NCBI RefSeq assembly: GCF_031882575.1
Contig: NZ_CP134772.1
Coordinates: 2,623,001 to 2,687,000 of the forward strand
Direction of reading: 5' to 3'
Source of the DNA: Pseudomonas sp. VD-NE ins
GTDB taxonomy: Bacteria > Pseudomonadota > Gammaproteobacteria > Pseudomonadales > Pseudomonadaceae
DNA length: 64,000 nucleotides
Positions within the stretch are counted from its first letter, which is position 1. The number at the start of each line of letters is the position of its first letter. The notes beneath the pieces were generated by a model. That model did no database searches. It was not told the origin of the DNA and worked only from the letters and a program-made list of their open reading frames with translations. Positions 60,737 to 64,000 of this stretch are shown one piece after another. The position numbers were made by a program, and so were the translations under genes.

Positions 60737-61681
60737 ATGAATACCGACATTCTCGAACCTCAAGCGGTGTGCAGTCCGATCACCAGCAGCGCAATATTCA
60801 TCGTCGCGACGCTGAATGCCGGGCCGGAAGCCGCGCAAACCGTCAAAGACTGGTGCGGCGATATCGCCGGGCTGGTGCGCTCGGTTGGCAAGCGTGTACC
60901 GACCGGCAATCTGACCTGCATCTGCGGCTTTTCCTCGAACGCCTGGGATCGCCTGTTTGGCAATCCGCGCCCGGCGTCACTGCACGGTTTTCGTGAATTT
61001 GGCGGGGAGGGCCGACATGCCCCGGCAACCCCGGGGGATCTGCTGCTGCACATTCGCGCCGATCAAATGGACCTGTGTTTTGAGCTGGCCACGCAAATCA
61101 TGGCGGTTCTCGGCGATGCGGTGACCGTGGTCGACGAAGTGCAAGGTTTCCGCTATTTCGACATGCGCAGCATTATCGGTTTCGTCGACGGCACGGAAAA
61201 CCCGGTCGGGCGCAAAGCGCTCAACTTCACCATCGTCGGTGACGAAGACCCCGACTTCAGCGGCGGCAGTTACGTGCTGGTGCAGAAGTACCTGCACAAC
61301 ATGACCGCGTGGAACGGCCTGAGTGTTGAAGCACAGGAGCGCGTTATCGGTCGCACCAAGCTGTCCGATATCGAACTGGATGACGCGGTCAAACCGAGCA
61401 ATTCACACAGTGCGCTGACCACCATCACCAACGCGGCCGGCGAGGAAGTGAAAATCCTCCGTGACAACATGCCGTTCGGCCGGCCGGGGGCAGGGGAGTT
61501 CGGCACCTTCTTCATCGGTTACGCGCGCTCGCCCGAGCCGATCGAGCAGATGCTGGAAAACATGTTCGTCGGCAAGCCACCGGGTAACTACGACAAGTTG
61601 CTGGATTTCAGCACGGCCGTGACTGGGAGTCTGTATTTCGTGCCGTCGGCGGATTTGCTGGAAGAGCTGGCGGATCGCTGA
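60737..61681 (+). CDS. Dyp-type peroxidase (YfeX-like)
   Basis: The 314-residue haem enzyme carries the distal motif GFVDGTENP (catalytic Asp151), the proximal His224 in SNSHSALTTI, and a late arginine in ILRDNMPFG. It oxidises bulky phenols, dyes or porphyrinogens with peroxide; no Tat or Sec signal, so it is cytosolic unless encapsulated, and no encapsulin gene is near. The ATG at 60737 has no classical strong ribosome site. It shares its promoter region with alx. Confidence 0.9.
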   Translation: MNTDILEPQAVCSPITSSAIFIVATLNAGPEAAQTVKDWCGDIAGLVRSVGKRVPTGNLTCICGFSSNAWDRLFGNPRPASLHGFREFGGEGRHAPATPGDLLLHIRADQMDLCFELATQIMAVLGDAVTVVDEVQGFRYFDMRSIIGFVDGTENPVGRKALNFTIVGDEDPDFSGGSYVLVQKYLHNMTAWNGLSVEAQERVIGRTKLSDIELDDAVKPSNSHSALTTITNAAGEEVKILRDNMPFGRPGAGEFGTFFIGYARSPEPIEQMLENMFVGKPPGNYDKLLDFSTAVTGSLYFVPSADLLEELADR

Positions 61682-62470
61682 TCAGCGAAAGAACTCCCCC
61701 GGCGTTTCGCCAAACTGTTGGCGAAACGCCGCGATAAACGCCGATGTCGAGTCATAACCGCAGGCCAGCGCGACGTCGGTGACGCGTTCGCCTTTCTCCA
61801 ACGGTGTCAGCGCGCCGAGCAGGCGCAAGCGCTGGCGCCAGGCGCGGAAGGTCAGGCCGGTGTCACGCAGAAACAGGCGGGTGAGGGTTTTTTCGGTGAC
61901 GCCGAACTTCTCGCTCCAATGGCTCAGCGTGGTCTGTTGTTCCGGATGTTGTTCAAGGCTCTGGTAGATCTGCTTCAAGCGCGCGTCTTGCGGCAGCGGC
62001 AGCATCAGGTCGATCTGCGGCGCCTCGGCCAGTTGATCGAGGATCACCTGGGCGAGACGTCCGTGCGGGCCGCTCTGGTCGTATTCCACTGGAACCTGAC
62101 TGAAGGCGCGGATCAGCTCCCTGAGCAGATCGCTGACGCCGAGCACGTGACAACGCTCAAGCGCCCATTCGGCGACGCTGCAATCGATGTACAGGCTGCG
62201 CATTTCAGTGTGCGGCGAGCTGAACACCCGATGCGGCACGCCCGCCGGGATCCACACGGCGCGTTCGGGCGGGGCGACGAAGCGGCCGGCACTGGTCTGG
62301 ATTTCCAGCACACCCTGAATCGCGTAGGACAACTGCACCCACGGGTGACTATGGCGCCGGGTCAGGGCGCGGTTGGGCAGTGATTCGGTACGCCCGTAGA
62401 GCGGACGCGGCAGGCTGGGCAGCCCGGGAATGCTGCGACGGACGCTTTTGTCATGTCCTTTAGGCGGCAT
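61682..62470 (-). CDS. AraC family regulator (cupin-type N-terminus)
   Basis: The 262-residue protein has an N-terminal cupin (RRHSHPWVQLSYAIQGVLEI, and VWIPAGVPHRVF) and a C-terminal AraC domain with LSHWSEKFGVTEKTLTRLFL and VALACGYDSTSAFIAAFRQQ. The start at ATG 62470 fits the family length; the longer open frame is the shadow of the divergent gene. It faces the bile-acid-symporter-family gene and probably controls it. Confidence 0.87.
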   Translation of the reverse strand: MPPKGHDKSVRRSIPGLPSLPRPLYGRTESLPNRALTRRHSHPWVQLSYAIQGVLEIQTSAGRFVAPPERAVWIPAGVPHRVFSSPHTEMRSLYIDCSVAEWALERCHVLGVSDLLRELIRAFSQVPVEYDQSGPHGRLAQVILDQLAEAPQIDLMLPLPQDARLKQIYQSLEQHPEQQTTLSHWSEKFGVTEKTLTRLFLRDTGLTFRAWRQRLRLLGALTPLEKGERVTDVALACGYDSTSAFIAAFRQQFGETPGEFFR

Positions 62471-62554
62471 CTTGTGGCCCTTCGGCGTTAGTCGGTAATT
62501 GGCAGTCACGTTAGAGTCGTCGGCACGCACTGGCAACCCCCGGATGAACCGACC

Positions 62555-63553
62555 ATGACTCGCCCCCGCTTTTTGCCCGACAACTTTACCCTGACGCTGA
62601 TCGGCGTCGTGTTGCTGGCCAGCTTCCTGCCGGCCAGCGGCCAGGTCGCCGTCGGCTTCGGCTGGCTGACCAACATCGCCATCGCGCTGCTGTTTTTCCT
62701 GCATGGCGCCAAGCTTTCCCGCGAATCCATCATCGCCGGCGCCGGCCACTGGCGCCTGCATTTACTGGTGTTTGGCCTGACGTTTGTCCTTTTCCCGTTA
62801 CTGGGCCTGGCGCTGAAACCGCTGCTGTCACCGCTGATCGGCGACAAGCTGTACATGGGCATGCTCTACCTGTGCGCGTTGCCGGCCACGGTGCAGTCGG
62901 CAATCGCGTTCACCTCGCTGGCGCGGGGCAATATTCCGGCGGCCATTTGTAGCGCGGCGGCGTCGAGCCTGTTCGGGATTTTCCTCACGCCGCTGTTGGT
63001 GACGCTACTGCTCGACGTACACGGTGATGGCGGTTCGACGCTGGATGCGATTCTGAAAATCAGCGTGCAATTGTTGCTGCCGTTCATTGCCGGACAGATC
63101 GCCCGACGCTGGATCGGCGCGTGGGTCGGGCGCAACAAGAACTGGCTGAAGTTCGTCGATCAGGGTTCGATTCTGTTGGTGGTTTACGGCGCGTTCAGCG
63201 AGGCGGTCAACGAAGGTATCTGGCATCAGATTCCGCTGGTTGAGTTACTGGGGCTGGTGGTGGTCTGCTGCATTCTGCTGGCGCTGGTGCTGTTGGCGTC
63301 GACGCTGTTAGGCAAGGCATTCGGCTTCAGCCAGGAAGACCGCATCACCATTTTGTTCTGCGGCTCGAAAAAGAGCCTGGCCACCGGTGTGCCGATGGCG
63401 CAGGTGTTGTTTGCCGGCAGCACGATTGGTGTGTTGATTTTGCCGTTGATGCTGTTCCATCAGATTCAGTTGATGGTCTGCGCGGTGCTGGCGCAGCGCT
63501 ACGCCAAGCGCCCGGAATCGGTGCCCGAGCTGATGGCGCAAGTCGACCCATAA
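62555..63553 (+). CDS. Bile acid:sodium symporter family protein (SLC10A7/YfeH-like)
   Basis: The 332-residue transporter has ten helices and the SLC10A7-like features NIAIALLFFLHGAKLSRE, CALPATVQSAIAFTSLARGN and FCGSKKSLATGVPMAQVLF. Bacterial members are predicted to carry organic anions; the substrate is unknown. It diverges from the AraC regulator across 84 bp, starting at ATG 62555. Confidence 0.88.
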   Translation: MTRPRFLPDNFTLTLIGVVLLASFLPASGQVAVGFGWLTNIAIALLFFLHGAKLSRESIIAGAGHWRLHLLVFGLTFVLFPLLGLALKPLLSPLIGDKLYMGMLYLCALPATVQSAIAFTSLARGNIPAAICSAAASSLFGIFLTPLLVTLLLDVHGDGGSTLDAILKISVQLLLPFIAGQIARRWIGAWVGRNKNWLKFVDQGSILLVVYGAFSEAVNEGIWHQIPLVELLGLVVVCCILLALVLLASTLLGKAFGFSQEDRITILFCGSKKSLATGVPMAQVLFAGSTIGVLILPLMLFHQIQLMVCAVLAQRYAKRPESVPELMAQVDP

Positions 63554-63568
63554 CACACCGCTCCTCGT

Positions 63569-63652
63569 GTAGGAGCTGCCGCAGGCTGCGATCTTTTGAT
63601 CTTGTCTTTTAAAAAACAAAGTCAAAAGATCGCAGCCTTCGGCAGCTCCTAC
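63569..63652. repeat. Type-B REP pair
   Basis: Inverted copies of TAGGAGCTGCCGCAGGCTGC with GATCTTTTGA on each side of a 27-base centre; same family as 16198-16276. It reaches the stop region of the response regulator gene. Confidence 0.85.
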
Positions 63653-64000
63653 AGAGTCCCCGCGTATTTCACGGCGGCGGCCGCTCGCGAGGGCACGTTC
63701 AGCGTGCGTAATAAAGAAGAAACATGAATCCGTACCGTGAACGGTGAGATATCCAGTTCGCGGGCGATTTCCTTGTTGGTTTTGCCTTGGGCGATCAAGC
63801 GCAGGACGTCTTGCTGACGAGGCGTAAGGGTGGCGCCGGTTTCCAGCGGCAGCAGGCCTGACGGCGCGAACTTCACCAGCACCTCTCCTTCACGAATCGC
63901 CAGAATCGCCTGACCGATTTCGTCCGGATCGATGTTTTTGCCGATAAAACCGTCGATACCGGCGGCCATGACTTCGCTGATCAACGACTCATCATCGACC
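63649..64000 (-). CDS. LuxR-type (NarL/FixJ) response regulator, incomplete N-terminus
   Basis: The frame is open to base 64000, so the receiver start is outside the window. Visible are the end of the receiver domain ([20 protein letters not shown] with the conserved lysine, about helix 4-strand 5) and a full LuxR helix-turn-helix [20 protein letters not shown] with [20 protein letters not shown]. It binds DNA once phosphorylated by a sensor kinase not seen here. The apparent start at 63984 is an internal TTG. Confidence 0.88.
   Translation of the reverse strand, partial: VDDESLISEVMAAGIDGFIGKNIDPDEIGQAILAIREGEVLVKFAPSGLLPLETGATLTPRQQDVLRLIAQGKTNKEIARELDISPFTVRIHVSSLLRTLNVPSRAAAAVKYAGTL

Noticed and set aside
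1..64000. CRISPR arrays, tRNA or rRNA genes, intact IS elements
   Set aside because: Repeats present are REP-type palindromes without regular spacers; no cloverleaf, rRNA-like or transposase sequence was recognised.

Overview
The window looks like chromosomal DNA of a fluorescent Pseudomonas (P. fluorescens/koreensis-type). The grounds are high GC, many short intergenic palindromes of the Pseudomonas REP type (cores reading GTGGGAGC..GGCTTGCC or GTGGGAGCGAGC..GCTCGCGAA), dense LysR/MFS/ABC content and several typically pseudomonad small families (DUF1652, DUF3087, DUF2946). I see no rRNA, tRNA, CRISPR array, prophage or intact insertion sequence.

Layout. 1-2.1 kb: an incomplete TonB receptor with a DUF2946 gene, and a DUF3995 protein. 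2.3-8.4 kb: a complete mrp/pha-type cation/proton antiporter operon (fused AB, then C, D, E, F, G), every junction overlapping. 8.6-16 kb: EamA exporter, XRE-cupin regulator coupled to an FAD protein, the nucleosidase ppnN, small membrane proteins and azlCD. 16-20 kb: SRAP protein, then a sulfonate-type permease and binding protein divergent from a second binding protein; the gap holds a good sigma-54 promoter and a tandem dyad. 20-24 kb: a lipoprotein deacetylase, NUDIX and small proteins, including a 40-aa coupled ORF. 24-28 kb: LysR, sugar-acid MFS and glucarate-dehydratase-type enzyme, both enzyme and transporter starting with TTG. 28-34 kb: YdiJ-type D-2-hydroxyglutarate dehydrogenase overlapping the end of a pqiA pair, and a DUF1624/HGSNAT-like acyltransferase. 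34-41 kb: LysR-SDR, MFS, sad-ptrR, DUF2971.

41-58 kb is the most metabolic stretch: an isochorismatase-type hydrolase with a semialdehyde dehydrogenase, a frameshifted GST, an NCS1 transporter divergent from a LysR, an operon of flavin monooxygenase, RidA, DUF1028 and ArgE-type deacylase, an alpha/beta hydrolase with HxlR, and a luciferase-like monooxygenase plus flavin reductase facing a second NCS1 paralogue. Together they resemble a split, Rut-like system for taking up and opening an N-containing ring or amide. The substrate cannot be read from sequence. Between them, at 53.7-54.6 kb, lies an AT-rich scar: a decayed start of a two-partner-secretion transporter (ShlB/FhaC type) directly before an orphan, possibly immunity, gene.

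58-64 kb: a PotF-like binding protein, an Alx/TerC protein divergent from a DyP peroxidase around a perfect palindrome, an AraC regulator divergent from a bile-acid-symporter-family protein, and an incomplete LuxR-type response regulator.
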